From: Nitrospirillum iridis
Lineage (GTDB): Bacteria > Pseudomonadota > Alphaproteobacteria > Azospirillales > Azospirillaceae
Direction: 5' to 3'
Length of the DNA: 64,000 bases
Assembly: GCF_014205765.1 (NCBI RefSeq)
Contig: NZ_JACIIZ010000005.1
Location: 48,837-112,836 of the forward strand
Shown here one piece after another: positions 1 through 9,648 of the stretch (position 1 is the first letter of the stretch; each line of letters begins with the position of its first letter). The notes below the pieces were generated by a model. It was not told the origin of the DNA. It did not search any database and worked only from the letters and a program-made list of their open reading frames with translations. Made by a program: the position numbers and the translations under genes.

Positions 1-3000
1 GCCGCGGTCGCCAGCACGCTGGGCAACTTGTTCGGCCAGTCGGATATCCAGCAGCGCAACAGCAGCATCTTCGGCGCCTTCCTGGGCGGCATCCCCGGCG
101 CAATCCTGGGATCGATCTTCGGGCCCAGCAAAAGTGTCGGGCCGGTGGGCCAAATCGGGATCACACAGGGCGGCTTGGGTGCCGGCCAGGTGGTGGGCCT
201 GGGGCCGGTGGGCGTGGACAACGGCCAAAGCCGAAGCGATGCGACGGCCTATGGCAAGAGCGCCATTTCCGCCATCAATAGCGCGGCGCAGACGGCGGGC
301 GTTTCAAATCTGGTGTTGTCCCAGAACAGCGGATTTTTAAACGGCAACTATATAGAAACGATCAATGGGACGATCAATACGTTCGTAAACGGCGTGAAGA
401 AGTCGTTCACGGACGGTGACGCGGCCATCGCCGACTTCGCGAAGCGCCTCTTGCAGGATGACCATTCGGGCGCGCTGAGCGCCGATGTGAAAACGGCCCT
501 GGCCAACACCAAGGCGACCACGTCGGCGGAGCTGAACAGCGATATCGCCTTCGCCAAGAGCTTTCGCGACACGCTGTCCAGCTATTCCCAGGGCTTGGCG
601 GCGGCGGACGATGTGCAGTTGCAGGCCAAGGCCAGCATCGTCAGCACGATCCAAAGCCTACAGGATTTCAAGAAGACCACGGCCGATCTCGGGCTGGACA
701 CCGCCGCCGCCAACACCGCAGCCAGCGATTACCTGAAAAGCCTGCTGGGCATCACCCCCGCCGCCGCCACGCTGGACGCCACGCAACAGGCCGTCGCGAA
801 GATAGACGGCGCGGTCCAGGGCGCCATCCCCTATCTGGCCGAATTCGGCATCAGCATCGATGACGTGACGGCGGCGGCCAAGAACGCCAAGGCCACGCTG
901 TTGAGCGACTACATGGCCAAGCTGAACGATGCCTTCCTGCAAGCGGGCGACGCGGCGGAACAGGCGGCCTACGCGGAACAGCAGCTGGTGGCCCAACGCG
1001 CCACGGCCATCACCGACATCAAGGCCCTGGGCGGCTCAGAGGCCGATGTGGCCACGGCCAACACGGTCTATGCCCGGCTGATGCAGAACGTGGTGGACCA
1101 GGCGCAGCTGTCGGGCGACGCGTTCAATGAGTTGCTGTCGCTGATGCCCGACCTGACGGGCCAAATCCACGCCTACAGCGCGGCGGTCGCCGACGCCACG
1201 GACACGACAGCCGCCGCCACGGCGGCGGCCAACCTGGCGGCGGCCAACCGGGCGGCGGCGCAGGCCAAGGGCCAGGTCACCTATCTCAACGCCACCGGCG
1301 GCACGGTCACCGGGGCGCAGGACCTGACGGCCAGCCTGTCGGGGGCAACCGACCTGTCGGCCATCATCGCCACCATCGGCACGGACCTGGACAACATCAC
1401 CGCCCTGGGCAAGGCGGGGGTGGACAGCACCGACGCCTATCGCGGTGCCTTCGACAGGCTCAACGCCGCGCTCACCGCCGGTACCATCGCGCCGGCCGAC
1501 TACACCACCGCCTTGGGGGTACTGACTAGCCGGTTCCAGACGGCGCAGCAGTCGGTGTCCAGCCTGGCCGCGACGGCGTCGCAACTGACATCCGCCGGGG
1601 CCAGTGTCCAGGCCTATATCGACAAGGCCAAGTCGGGGGGTGTCACCAGCTATCTCAGCCCAACGGATCAGCTGTCCAACGCCCGGGACGCCTTTAATCG
1701 CCAGCTGGCGCTTGCCCAGGCCAACGACAGCACGGCCCTGGGGGGCATCACTCAATACGCGGATACCTATCTCAGCGCCCTGACCAAAACGCAGGGGTCA
1801 GGCACCGACACCACGGCCACCATAAACGCGGTGCTGGCGCAATTGTCGGCCCTGCCGGCCACGCAGTCCTTCAACGATAAAAACCTGGCCCTGTTGGGCC
1901 AAATCGCGGCCAACACCAACAACGCCGCGGCGTCCCTGGCGCGCGCGGACGCCAACGGCGACAAGGTGATAACCTGGGCGGAATTCCAGAGTTGGGGCAC
2001 CGGCAATACGGCGTCGCTGAAGGCGATCGGCGCCCTGCTGAACCTGCCCGGCGGCGGCGATCTGGCCAGCATTTTCGCGGCCATCGACACCAATGGCGAT
2101 GGCACCATCAGCCAGCTGGAAAGCACCCGCGTCAGCCTGCTGTCCGCCCTGACGGGCCTGCCCAGCCCCACCGCCCTACAGGTGGGTGGTGCCCTGGCGC
2201 CCTATTTCGGCGCCCTGACATCGAGTACCAATGGCCGCCTGGACCTGGCCACATTTACCGCCGTCATGTCCGGCAAGGCCGACAACGGCACCCTGCAATA
2301 TTGGTTCGGGCAGCTGGACAGCAACGGCGATGGCGCCATCAGCCAGCTGGAGGTCACCCGGGCGCAGCTGCTGGACGGCCTGTCCGGCATCGCCACGCCC
2401 ACCGCCCTACAGGTGGGCGGCGCCCTGGCGCCTTATTTCCAGCAGCTGGCGGCCATCGGCAACGGCCGCCTTGATCTGCCCACGTTTACCGCCGTCATGG
2501 CCGGCAAGGCCGACAACGGCACCCTGTCCTACTGGTTTGCGCAGCTGGACAATAATGGCGACGGCGCCATCAGCCAGCTGGAGGTCACCCGGGCGCAGTT
2601 GCTGTCCGGCCTGTCCGGCATCGCCAGCCCGACGGCGCAACAGGTAGGCGGCGCCCTCAAGCCTTATTTCGATGATTTAACAGCCAGCACGAATGGCCTG
2701 CTCAGCCAGGCGACGTTCAAAAGCGTGCTGTCGGGCAAAGCCGACGACAGCACGTTGACCACGTGGTTCAAGCAGCTGGACGCAAATGGCGATGGCCAGC
2801 TGTCAAAATTGGAGACATTGAATTCCAGTACGGGCGACGTCACGAGCGCGGTCGGCGACCTCGCGGGGAGCGGTGCCAACGGCACGTTGGCAGACATCGC
2901 CGTGATCATCGCCACCGGCTTCAAGATCGTGAAAGACACGATCGATGCGACCAACATCCTGATCTACAACGCGGATGTGTGGCAGCGGGCGAAATGGGGC

Positions 3001-3444
3001 GATGAGTGGCCACGGCTGGACGGTTTGCGCGACGTCCTGGACGCCATCAACGTCTATTCCGGGAAGGTCACCTGGAATACAGCGCAGACGGCCGCAAAAT
3101 TGGGCGGCACACCCGCCTATGCCACCGGCACGGACTATCACCCCGGCGGCCTGGCCATCGTGGGCGAGCGTGGGCCGGAGGTGGCATGGCTGCCCACCGG
3201 CACCAGGGTGTGGCCCAACGGTTCGGCCCCCTCGTTCGGCGGCGGCTCGGTCAATACCGCAGGCGTCGAGGCGCGGTTGGATACGATCATCCGTCAGAAC
3301 AACCAGTTACTGGCGCAAATCCGCGCGGGCGGCTTGGCCAGTGTCGGCGGCTTGGGGAGGGTGGAAACGGCGATCAAGTCCACCGCGAACGCCGTTCGCG
3401 GTCCAGTTGGCGGCCTCACCACCATACAGCGGCGGGCGGGCTGA
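1..3444 (+). CDS. Phage tail tape-measure-like protein with EF-hand repeats (5' end outside window)
   Basis: The frame is open from the first base, so the gene begins before the window; about 1,147 residues are visible. The N-terminal two thirds are Ala/Asp/Gln-rich and look helical. About 650 residues in, five calcium-binding EF-hand loops of the form DxNGDGxIxxxE appear (bases near 1948, 2089, 2320, 2551 and 2782). The C-terminus has the GGLAIVGERGPEV and LPTGTRVWPN signature often found at the end of tail tape-measure proteins, followed by a short coiled-coil-like tail. In tailed phages this protein sets tail length and is ejected with the DNA. The next gene starts in a TGATG overlap, so it is co-translated with the tail genes. 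The EF-hands are unusual for the family and might help folding or calcium-dependent entry; that is inference. A large tail-tip protein is the alternative. Confidence 0.7.
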   Translation, partial: AAVASTLGNLFGQSDIQQRNSSIFGAFLGGIPGAILGSIFGPSKSVGPVGQIGITQGGLGAGQVVGLGPVGVDNGQSRSDATAYGKSAISAINSAAQTAGVSNLVLSQNSGFLNGNYIETINGTINTFVNGVKKSFTDGDAAIADFAKRLLQDDHSGALSADVKTALANTKATTSAELNSDIAFAKSFRDTLSSYSQGLAAADDVQLQAKASIVSTIQSLQDFKKTTADLGLDTAAANTAASDYLKSLLGITPAAATLDATQQAVAKIDGAVQGAIPYLAEFGISIDDVTAAAKNAKATLLSDYMAKLNDAFLQAGDAAEQAAYAEQQLVAQRATAITDIKALGGSEADVATANTVYARLMQNVVDQAQLSGDAFNELLSLMPDLTGQIHAYSAAVADATDTTAAATAAANLAAANRAAAQAKGQVTYLNATGGTVTGAQDLTASLSGATDLSAIIATIGTDLDNITALGKAGVDSTDAYRGAFDRLNAALTAGTIAPADYTTALGVLTSRFQTAQQSVSSLAATASQLTSAGASVQAYIDKAKSGGVTSYLSPTDQLSNARDAFNRQLALAQANDSTALGGITQYADTYLSALTKTQGSGTDTTATINAVLAQLSALPATQSFNDKNLALLGQIAANTNNAAASLARADANGDKVITWAEFQSWGTGNTASLKAIGALLNLPGGGDLASIFAAIDTNGDGTISQLESTRVSLLSALTGLPSPTALQVGGALAPYFGALTSSTNGRLDLATFTAVMSGKADNGTLQYWFGQLDSNGDGAISQLEVTRAQLLDGLSGIATPTALQVGGALAPYFQQLAAIGNGRLDLPTFTAVMAGKADNGTLSYWFAQLDNNGDGAISQLEVTRAQLLSGLSGIASPTAQQVGGALKPYFDDLTASTNGLLSQATFKSVLSGKADDSTLTTWFKQLDANGDGQLSKLETLNSSTGDVTSAVGDLAGSGANGTLADIAVIIATGFKIVKDTIDATNILIYNADVWQRAKWGDEWPRLDGLRDVLDAINVYSGKVTWNTAQTAAKLGGTPAYATGTDYHPGGLAIVGERGPEVAWLPTGTRVWPNGSAPSFGGGSVNTAGVEARLDTIIRQNNQLLAQIRAGGLASVGGLGRVETAIKSTANAVRGPVGGLTTIQRRAG
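2170..2862 (+). repeat. Tandem 231-bp coding repeat (77-aa EF-hand units)
   Basis: Three head-to-tail units begin near 2170, 2401 and 2632. Each starts with an ACCGCCCTACAGGTGGG-like segment (diverged in the third) and carries one EF-hand loop, placed exactly 231 bp apart at 2089, 2320, 2551 and 2782. Units one and two are the most alike. This indicates internal duplication within the tape-measure-like gene, in whole 77-residue steps that keep the frame. Confidence 0.85.
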
Positions 3445-4973
3445 TGCCGTACCTGGCGGATTTCTACCCCTACCGGGTGTCGGCGGGGGCTGAGGTGCTG
3501 TTGCCGTTCAGTGACGTGGGTTTCGTGACGGGGCCCGGCGACAGCCCGCCTAACACCCTGTATGAGCGCGCCATTGATGTGCCTCTAACGGAAACCCGGT
3601 CACTGACCAGCGGCGACACGGTCGGGGGCTATTCCTCCCCCTCCGGCGGCACCATCACCATCACCAACATGGATGGATCCCGTAACGCCATCGTGGGGCC
3701 GGACTACCGCTGGTCCGGCCGGCGCTTCGTCCTGTACTACACCGACAAGGACAGCCCCACGCTGGCGGATTTCCAGGTGGCGCGGACAGGGGTGGTTGAT
3801 CAGGTCATCGGCGGCACCACCATCACCATCCGCATCCTCGACCGCAGCGCGCGGTTTGACGTGCCCGCCACCACCGGCACCTTCGCCGGCACGGGCGGTA
3901 TCGAGGGCACGGCGGAAATGGCGGGGCGCGGCCTACCGTGGGCCTACGGGGATGTGGTGCAGGTGTCTCCGGTGTCCCTGGGCGCCCTGCTGATCTACAT
4001 GGTTGATAAGCGCGGGTTCACCGCCCTGGTGTGGGTCAAGGATGGCGGCAAGGTTCTGCCCAGCGCCGGGCCCGACGTCGCCACCTACGCCGCTTTGGCG
4101 GCACTCAGCATGTCCGGATATGACTACGCCACCTGCAAGGCGTTGGGGCTGATCCGGCTCGCGACCGATACAGCCTCGACGCTTATCGTCCGCGTCCAGG
4201 GCATCACCGTCAGTGGCACCTATGTGACGTCGTTCCCGGATATCGTCCGTCACATCGTCACCACCATGGGCGACATGACCTCCGGCGACATCAACGCCGC
4301 CTCCCTCGCCGCATTCGCGGCGCTGCCGGGTGGGTCCGCCGCGCTGGCGTACTACCATGACGGGGCGTCCGATGTGACCATCCGCCAAGTGGTGGATGAG
4401 CTGGCGTCCGACGTCGGCGCCTGCTGGGGCTTCGACCTGCTGGACCAACTGTACATGGTGCGTTTCGACGCGCCGGCCGATACCCCGGACTACACGGTGA
4501 CCGACCGCGACTATACGGAGCTGGTGCCGCAGGAGGTGCCGCGGCGCCTGCGCAATTGCACCCTGGGCTATGAATGGCATTACACGGTGCTGGACGACAG
4601 CAGCATCCTGCCCGGCGCCGGCACCGTGCCGGAGGCCGACAAGCCCGGTTTGAAAGCCCAATGCCTGTGGGCGCCCACCGCGACCAATGCCGACGTGGCG
4701 GCGCACGAACTGCTGTACAGCGACGTGAGGGTTCAAACCCATTTCGTGAATTCCGCCGATACGGAGTTCGAGGCCAACCGCCGGGCCGTGGTGTACGGCG
4801 ACTGGTCTGCCGCCTACTCCCTCACTATGCCGCTGATCCCTGGCCTGTTGCCCGGCTGCACCGTCGCTATCGTCGACCCCGTGTGGGTGCCGGGCGGATC
4901 GCACAGCATCGTGGTCACCAGCGTACAGCCGGCGGGAAGTTCCAATCTCATGACCGTGACGGGGCGGGGCTGA
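3444..4973 (+). CDS. Phage tail/baseplate protein, 509 aa, unknown family
   Basis: The ATG lies inside the stop of the preceding gene (TGATG at 3442-3446), which fixes this start over the much longer upstream open frame. The protein is rich in beta-strand-like Thr/Val/Gly segments with little charge and has no signal peptide or membrane segment. It begins MPYLADFYPYRV and ends in a strand-rich segment LMTVTGRG. Position after the tape-measure-like gene and before two more structural genes suggests a baseplate hub or tail-tip component, comparable to the central tail proteins that follow the tape measure in siphophages. I see no catalytic motif. Function is inferred from gene order only. Confidence 0.6.
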   Translation: MPYLADFYPYRVSAGAEVLLPFSDVGFVTGPGDSPPNTLYERAIDVPLTETRSLTSGDTVGGYSSPSGGTITITNMDGSRNAIVGPDYRWSGRRFVLYYTDKDSPTLADFQVARTGVVDQVIGGTTITIRILDRSARFDVPATTGTFAGTGGIEGTAEMAGRGLPWAYGDVVQVSPVSLGALLIYMVDKRGFTALVWVKDGGKVLPSAGPDVATYAALAALSMSGYDYATCKALGLIRLATDTASTLIVRVQGITVSGTYVTSFPDIVRHIVTTMGDMTSGDINAASLAAFAALPGGSAALAYYHDGASDVTIRQVVDELASDVGACWGFDLLDQLYMVRFDAPADTPDYTVTDRDYTELVPQEVPRRLRNCTLGYEWHYTVLDDSSILPGAGTVPEADKPGLKAQCLWAPTATNADVAAHELLYSDVRVQTHFVNSADTEFEANRRAVVYGDWSAAYSLTMPLIPGLLPGCTVAIVDPVWVPGGSHSIVVTSVQPAGSSNLMTVTGRG

Positions 4974-5836
4974 TGGGTAACGTCGCCATTCTGTGGAAGC
5001 ATGTATCCGACATAGGCGCCCTTACCGATGGCGGGGTCGCCGGTTGGGTGGAAAGTGGCGGGCTGAGCCTGCAAAACCTGCGGCTTCAGGACATCAAGAA
5101 GCCCGCCCGTTTCCTGAACATCGCCAGCCATGCCGCCCGGATGCAGGTGGACATGGGTAGCCTGCAGGCGGTGTCCAGCGTCGTGCTTGTCGCGCACAAC
5201 GCATCCGCCGCCGCCACCCTGACCCTAACGCTGTCGAATACGCCAGATTTCAGCGCCCCGGTGGCGACCGCGACGGGCCCCATGTGGCTGCCCACGGCCG
5301 TGCCGGGCACCCTGCCGTGGGGCGTTTGGCCGTGGAGCGGCGTTGACCGGGCCGCATACCCCACCACCTACACGGCTTATCTGCTGCTGTCGCAAACCTA
5401 TTTCGCCCGCTACCTGCGGGTGGAGGTGACGGACCCCGCCAACCCGGATGGATATTTCCAGGCCGGGCGCCTGCTGGCGGGCGTCGCGTACCAGCCGCCG
5501 CGCAATTACAGCTATGGCCTGCACGTTAAGCCTGTGGACCCATCACAGACTTATGAAACCCCCGGCGGCGCCTTCGGCGCGGCATCCCGGCCCATGCGGC
5601 GGGAATTCGGGCTTCCTTTCGACTATCAGTCCAGGGAATTCGCCTGGGGCGTCCATCACGACATGTGCATGCGGCTGGGCATCCGACGGGAGTTGTTCAT
5701 CATCCTGAACCCGGATGAGGACGCGCCGTATCTGGCGCGGCAGATGTTCTATTGCCGGATGACTGACATGTCCGAGGTCACCAACACCCATCACAATTTG
5801 TGGGGCTTTTCCCCCACCTTTGCGGAGCTGATCTGA
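4973..5836 (+). CDS. Phage tail-associated protein, 287 aa
   Basis: Starts in a TGATG overlap with the previous gene, and its own stop overlaps the next start in the same way, so four structural genes are translationally chained. The middle of the protein (about residues 55-175) reads like a jelly-roll or discoidin-type beta sandwich, with regular strands such as AATLTLTLSNTPDF and a segment typical of position-dependent binding modules (YFARYLRVEVTDP). The C-terminal third is rich in Phe, Tyr and Met. A tail-tip or accessory adhesion role is likely from context; no enzyme motif is visible. It could also be a baseplate wedge. Confidence 0.55.
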   Translation: MGNVAILWKHVSDIGALTDGGVAGWVESGGLSLQNLRLQDIKKPARFLNIASHAARMQVDMGSLQAVSSVVLVAHNASAAATLTLTLSNTPDFSAPVATATGPMWLPTAVPGTLPWGVWPWSGVDRAAYPTTYTAYLLLSQTYFARYLRVEVTDPANPDGYFQAGRLLAGVAYQPPRNYSYGLHVKPVDPSQTYETPGGAFGAASRPMRREFGLPFDYQSREFAWGVHHDMCMRLGIRRELFIILNPDEDAPYLARQMFYCRMTDMSEVTNTHHNLWGFSPTFAELI

Positions 5837-8769
5837 TGTCTACCAGCTGGGTATTAAACGGCACCACCTATTCCGAGGATGATTTCTCGCTGGAGAATGT
5901 CGGTTACTACAAAATCTGGGCGCGGTTCTGGAGAGACGCGCTGGCAGAAATCGGCAACTCCAGCCCAAACCTCGTGATGCAGTCGGTCACCGCGCTGGTG
6001 GCCATCGTCCAGGGCTATGCGGCGCAGGCGGCGGCGGCGCGGGATGGGGCGGTGGCCGTGTCGGGCCTGGGCGACCTGGGCGCATTCTCGGGGCAGGTCC
6101 AGGCCGGCGCACCCGCCGCAGTGTTCTTTTACGATACGACGCGGGACGGGGACGGCGGCGCGTGGCGTCTACGCTGCGCCGGAAAGACCTGGGCGACGCA
6201 GGTGCTGAATACCAGCACTCGGGGCAAGCGCGCGGATTTCCCGGGCCGGGTGATGTTCGTAGCCGATGCCACGGCCCGAACCGTCACGGCCTATGACTGC
6301 GACCAGTCCACGCCCGTGATGTGGGCGGTGATCGGCGGCCCCGGCAAGAATGTCGACCTAGGGGCGGGCGTGCCGCAGATGCTGGCCCGCAACGGCTGCC
6401 TGTACATCGCGAGCAACTCGACAGGGTTGTTCGAGATCAATTTCCTGGGCGCCGAGATCGTGACCCGCGTCACGGCGGGCGGCACCTACATCCGGGGAGA
6501 GCCGGGGGTGGTCAATGCCAACAACGCGCTGTCGGAAAGTGTTTACCTCCCGGCCCGGGCGCTGGTGACCAACGGCGCGGCGGGCGTGGACGTCACCGTC
6601 CTGCCGGGCGCGCCGATTGACCGGGCCACCGGGCTGCCCCGCCCCACCATCGCCGTGGCGACGCCCGGCGGGGTCAGTGTCATCCACCCATCGGGCCAGG
6701 TCGCCACCATCACCGACGCGAGCGGCGCCGCCGCCGTCTGGTTCACGTCCGATGGGCGCTTGGGCTACATCTCCGGCGGCGGCATCATCAGCCTTGGCCC
6801 CGTCCCCTATTCCACTGTCGCGGCGACCGCTTGGCGCCAGTACATTTACGGCGACGCCGCCACATCCGGGGCGATCAACCGGCCGGGGACGGTGGCGGTC
6901 ACCAAGGCCATCGTGGGGGGGTGGTTCGGCGGCGGCGCCGGCCTCTGTCTGCTGGCGGAAGACGCCGTCAATCCCACCGCCGGCATGCAGGCGGTGGTCA
7001 CATCGGCGGGAAATACAGCCTATGGCGGCGGGGCGTTCAACAGCGGGTGGATGCCAGGCGATATCCGCCTGGCATTGAGTTCCACCGCCACCGGCAGCGT
7101 CACGACCAGCGGGGAGCTGGTCGCCAACGGCACCTTCGCCAGCAGCCTGACGGGCTGGACGGCGGGCGCCGGATGGGCGCAATCCAGCGGTGCCGCCGCC
7201 AAGACGGCGGGTTCCGCCGGAAACCTGTCGCAGACCATCGCCACGGTGGCGGGCCAGACTTATCTGTTCGCGGCCGACGCCACCCGCAGCGCCGGCACCC
7301 TGACGGTGCAGGTGGCGGGTGCGACGGTCGCGACCGTCACGGCCAACGGCACCATGCTCGTCCAGTTCACGGCGACGGCGTCGAGCACGGCGATTTCATT
7401 CGCCGGCGATGCCAGCTTCGCCGGCACGGTGGATAACGTTTCGGTGATGGGGGCGGAGCCCGACCGCTGCGTCAGGGCCATCGGCATGCGGGTGATGGGC
7501 AGCCTCACCAGGGCGGCGGTATCCGCCATCGCCCCCACCGATCTATCGGCCTGGGGTGGTTTCAGCACCAGCAACTACCTGCTGCAACCGCCATCCGCCG
7601 CGTTGGATTTCGGCACCGGGGATTTCAGCCTGTCCGTGTGGCTACGCGCGGGGGCCGTCAACCAGTTCGTGGTCGCGCGCCAGCCGGGGACGGGTGCCGG
7701 CTATGGGACAACGCCAAATTGGGAGCTGTTCACCAACGGCTCGGGCAACTATCAGTTCAACATCAGCGATGGCACGAACGGCGCCTTCGTGGCGGATGCC
7801 GGCACCCATACCGCCGGCACCAGTTATGACCATGTGGTGGCCGTCAAGCGTGGCAGCACCCTGGAAATCTGGGTCAATGGATGGCGTGCCGCGACCGCCA
7901 GCGCGGGGGCCGTGGGGTCCCTGACCAATACCGCCGCATCACTGTTGGTCGGGTGCGGATATTCCGGTGGGGCGTTGACCGGCGCATGGTCGGCCGGCGC
8001 CGTCGCGCTGCTGCGGATCAGCGCGACGGCGCCCACCCCGGAACAGATCACCCGCATCTTCGCGGATGAGGCGCCGCTGTTCCGGGCTGGCGCCCGCTGC
8101 GTGTTGGGGGGCGCCTCCGCCGCCGTCCAGGCCCTGGCCCATGATCCCGACACGGGCGCGCTCTATGCCGCCAAGGGGGACGGGACCTCGGTATTCCAGG
8201 GGCTGATCCGCACGGCGCACCTCGCCGGGTTGGCCGCGACCAACAACAGCGACAACCATACGGGGGTGGCGGCGCGACAGGGCGGCTATGTCATCGCGAC
8301 CGGCAACCAGGCCGTCGCCGGCCAACCACCCATCTTCCTGCGGGACCGCATCCTGTCTGACAGGGTGCCGGTGGCGCCCATCGATGGCGTCCATGTCGCC
8401 TTCCCGGTGGGGCGGACCACGGACGCCACGGCCACGGTGGTGGCCCGCTTCCCGGTGGCGGAAGGCGACCACGGCCAGGTGGTCTTCAACGTCACGGCGG
8501 CGGAATGGGGGGCGGCGCCAACGGAAATCGACGGCTATCAGGTGCGCGCCCGTTTTTACCGGCTGCCCAACGGCAATGTGACGATAACGGGCGTCCAGCA
8601 CCTGGGCACGGACACGGAGAGCAACACGACCGCGATGGATGCCACCCTCGTGGCCTTGAACGATGCCGCCCCCGGGGTTGGGCTTCAAGTCCAGGGGGTG
8701 GCGGGCAAAACCATCGGCTGGGCGTCCGCGGCCGAAATCACCCGCTTCGGCGGCGCCCGTTACAGCTGA
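5836..8769 (+). CDS. LamG-like phage tail fibre / receptor-binding protein, 977 aa
   Basis: The ATG overlaps the upstream stop (TGATG at 5834-5838), giving 977 aa. The first 100 residues form a helical attachment region with a run of Ala. Residues of about 390-560 include a carbohydrate-binding-like beta domain (LVANGTFASSLTGWTAGAGW, then a closing DNVSVMG strand). A concanavalin/LamG-type module follows (GDFSLSVWLRAG ... GSTLEIWVNGW), the pattern seen in phage adhesins and secreted lectins. It is the largest and most distal structural gene before the lysis block, fitting a host-recognition role. Specificity cannot be read from sequence. The first two short modules could have been exchanged between phages. 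Confidence 0.6.
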   Translation: MSTSWVLNGTTYSEDDFSLENVGYYKIWARFWRDALAEIGNSSPNLVMQSVTALVAIVQGYAAQAAAARDGAVAVSGLGDLGAFSGQVQAGAPAAVFFYDTTRDGDGGAWRLRCAGKTWATQVLNTSTRGKRADFPGRVMFVADATARTVTAYDCDQSTPVMWAVIGGPGKNVDLGAGVPQMLARNGCLYIASNSTGLFEINFLGAEIVTRVTAGGTYIRGEPGVVNANNALSESVYLPARALVTNGAAGVDVTVLPGAPIDRATGLPRPTIAVATPGGVSVIHPSGQVATITDASGAAAVWFTSDGRLGYISGGGIISLGPVPYSTVAATAWRQYIYGDAATSGAINRPGTVAVTKAIVGGWFGGGAGLCLLAEDAVNPTAGMQAVVTSAGNTAYGGGAFNSGWMPGDIRLALSSTATGSVTTSGELVANGTFASSLTGWTAGAGWAQSSGAAAKTAGSAGNLSQTIATVAGQTYLFAADATRSAGTLTVQVAGATVATVTANGTMLVQFTATASSTAISFAGDASFAGTVDNVSVMGAEPDRCVRAIGMRVMGSLTRAAVSAIAPTDLSAWGGFSTSNYLLQPPSAALDFGTGDFSLSVWLRAGAVNQFVVARQPGTGAGYGTTPNWELFTNGSGNYQFNISDGTNGAFVADAGTHTAGTSYDHVVAVKRGSTLEIWVNGWRAATASAGAVGSLTNTAASLLVGCGYSGGALTGAWSAGAVALLRISATAPTPEQITRIFADEAPLFRAGARCVLGGASAAVQALAHDPDTGALYAAKGDGTSVFQGLIRTAHLAGLAATNNSDNHTGVAARQGGYVIATGNQAVAGQPPIFLRDRILSDRVPVAPIDGVHVAFPVGRTTDATATVVARFPVAEGDHGQVVFNVTAAEWGAAPTEIDGYQVRARFYRLPNGNVTITGVQHLGTDTESNTTAMDATLVALNDAAPGVGLQVQGVAGKTIGWASAAEITRFGGARYS

Positions 8770-8782
8770 TCCAAGGGGGAGC

Positions 8783-9571
8783 ATGATGCGCGCAATCGAT
8801 ATGGCCGACAGCTATCGCGCCGGCCGGTATGTCAACGTTTGGACCCTGGTCGGCGGCTGGCCCCGCTGCCACGGCGGCCCGATGGATGTGACCACGGTGG
8901 ATCAACCCGTCATCGCCAGACAGCTGGCAATTAATGCCGCTGTGCGCGCCCTGGCGGCCGCCGCCGACGCCTATGAGGCGGCGGCGCACCTGACGGCCCG
9001 TCCCTGCCCACCCGTGACGCTGGGGGCAGGCCCCGATGGTGCGGCCGTACCGAACCCCGCTTTCCAGGCATGGACGGACGCCCTGGCCCTGGTGTCCGGC
9101 GCCGGTAGGGACCTGCTGTGCCTGGTCGCGACGCGAGGGGCCGATTACCCCCGTGGCGATGACGGCCAGCCCATCGCTGCCTATGTGATGGATCTGCCGC
9201 CCCCCCCAACCTTGACGCCCGGCGCCGAAACCGCCGATTGGGACGGCACTGCCTGGACCGTCCGGCCGGTGACGGCGGATGAGGCGGTCGCATGGCGCGC
9301 CCTGATGGCTGTGCGCTACCCCCGGCGGATGAGTGCGTCCGACCTGGTGGTGCGCCTGCTGACCGGCGCCGAATGGTTGGCCATCGTGGCCGATGCCCAC
9401 CCGTCAGAAGGTGGGGCTTCCCTGGCGGCCCTGCTGCTGGGGGCGGGCACGCAATACGTTGATTTGGATGCCGAGCGCACGGCGGCCCAGCTGCGGGCGT
9501 GGGTGGACAGGGGCCTGATCACGCCCGACCGGATGGCCTGGATCCTGACCGGCCAGCCGCCCGCCGAATGA
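8783..9571 (+). CDS. Hypothetical phage protein after the tail fibre, 262 aa
   Basis: A good ribosome site (AAGGGGGA) sits just upstream of the ATGATG at 8783, only 13 bases after the fibre gene stops, so it belongs to the late operon. The protein is Ala-rich and mixed alpha/beta; a central helix-rich region (residues 40-70) is followed by a Pro-rich linker (DLPPPPTLTPG) and a segment reading TADWDGTAWTVRP, a pattern common in fibre-associated or assembly proteins. The C-terminus ends in two predicted helices. A tail-fibre assembly or cap protein is the best guess from position. It ends right at a terminator. Confidence 0.5.
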   Translation: MMRAIDMADSYRAGRYVNVWTLVGGWPRCHGGPMDVTTVDQPVIARQLAINAAVRALAAAADAYEAAAHLTARPCPPVTLGAGPDGAAVPNPAFQAWTDALALVSGAGRDLLCLVATRGADYPRGDDGQPIAAYVMDLPPPPTLTPGAETADWDGTAWTVRPVTADEAVAWRALMAVRYPRRMSASDLVVRLLTGAEWLAIVADAHPSEGGASLAALLLGAGTQYVDLDAERTAAQLRAWVDRGLITPDRMAWILTGQPPAE

Positions 9572-9599
9572 GCGCGAACGCCGTTCGCTTGAGTGCCGC

Positions 9600-9625
9600 G
9601 CCCGCCCTTTCCGGCGGGCTTTTTA
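9600..9625 (+). terminator. Factor-independent terminator closing the tail operon
   Basis: GCCCGCC and GGCGGGC form a 7-bp stem with a six-base loop, followed directly by TTTTTATT. It lies 29 bases after the preceding stop codon and separates tail genes from the lysis block. Confidence 0.85.
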
Positions 9626-9648
9626 TTGCCTGCCCGGTGGGGCGAAAG

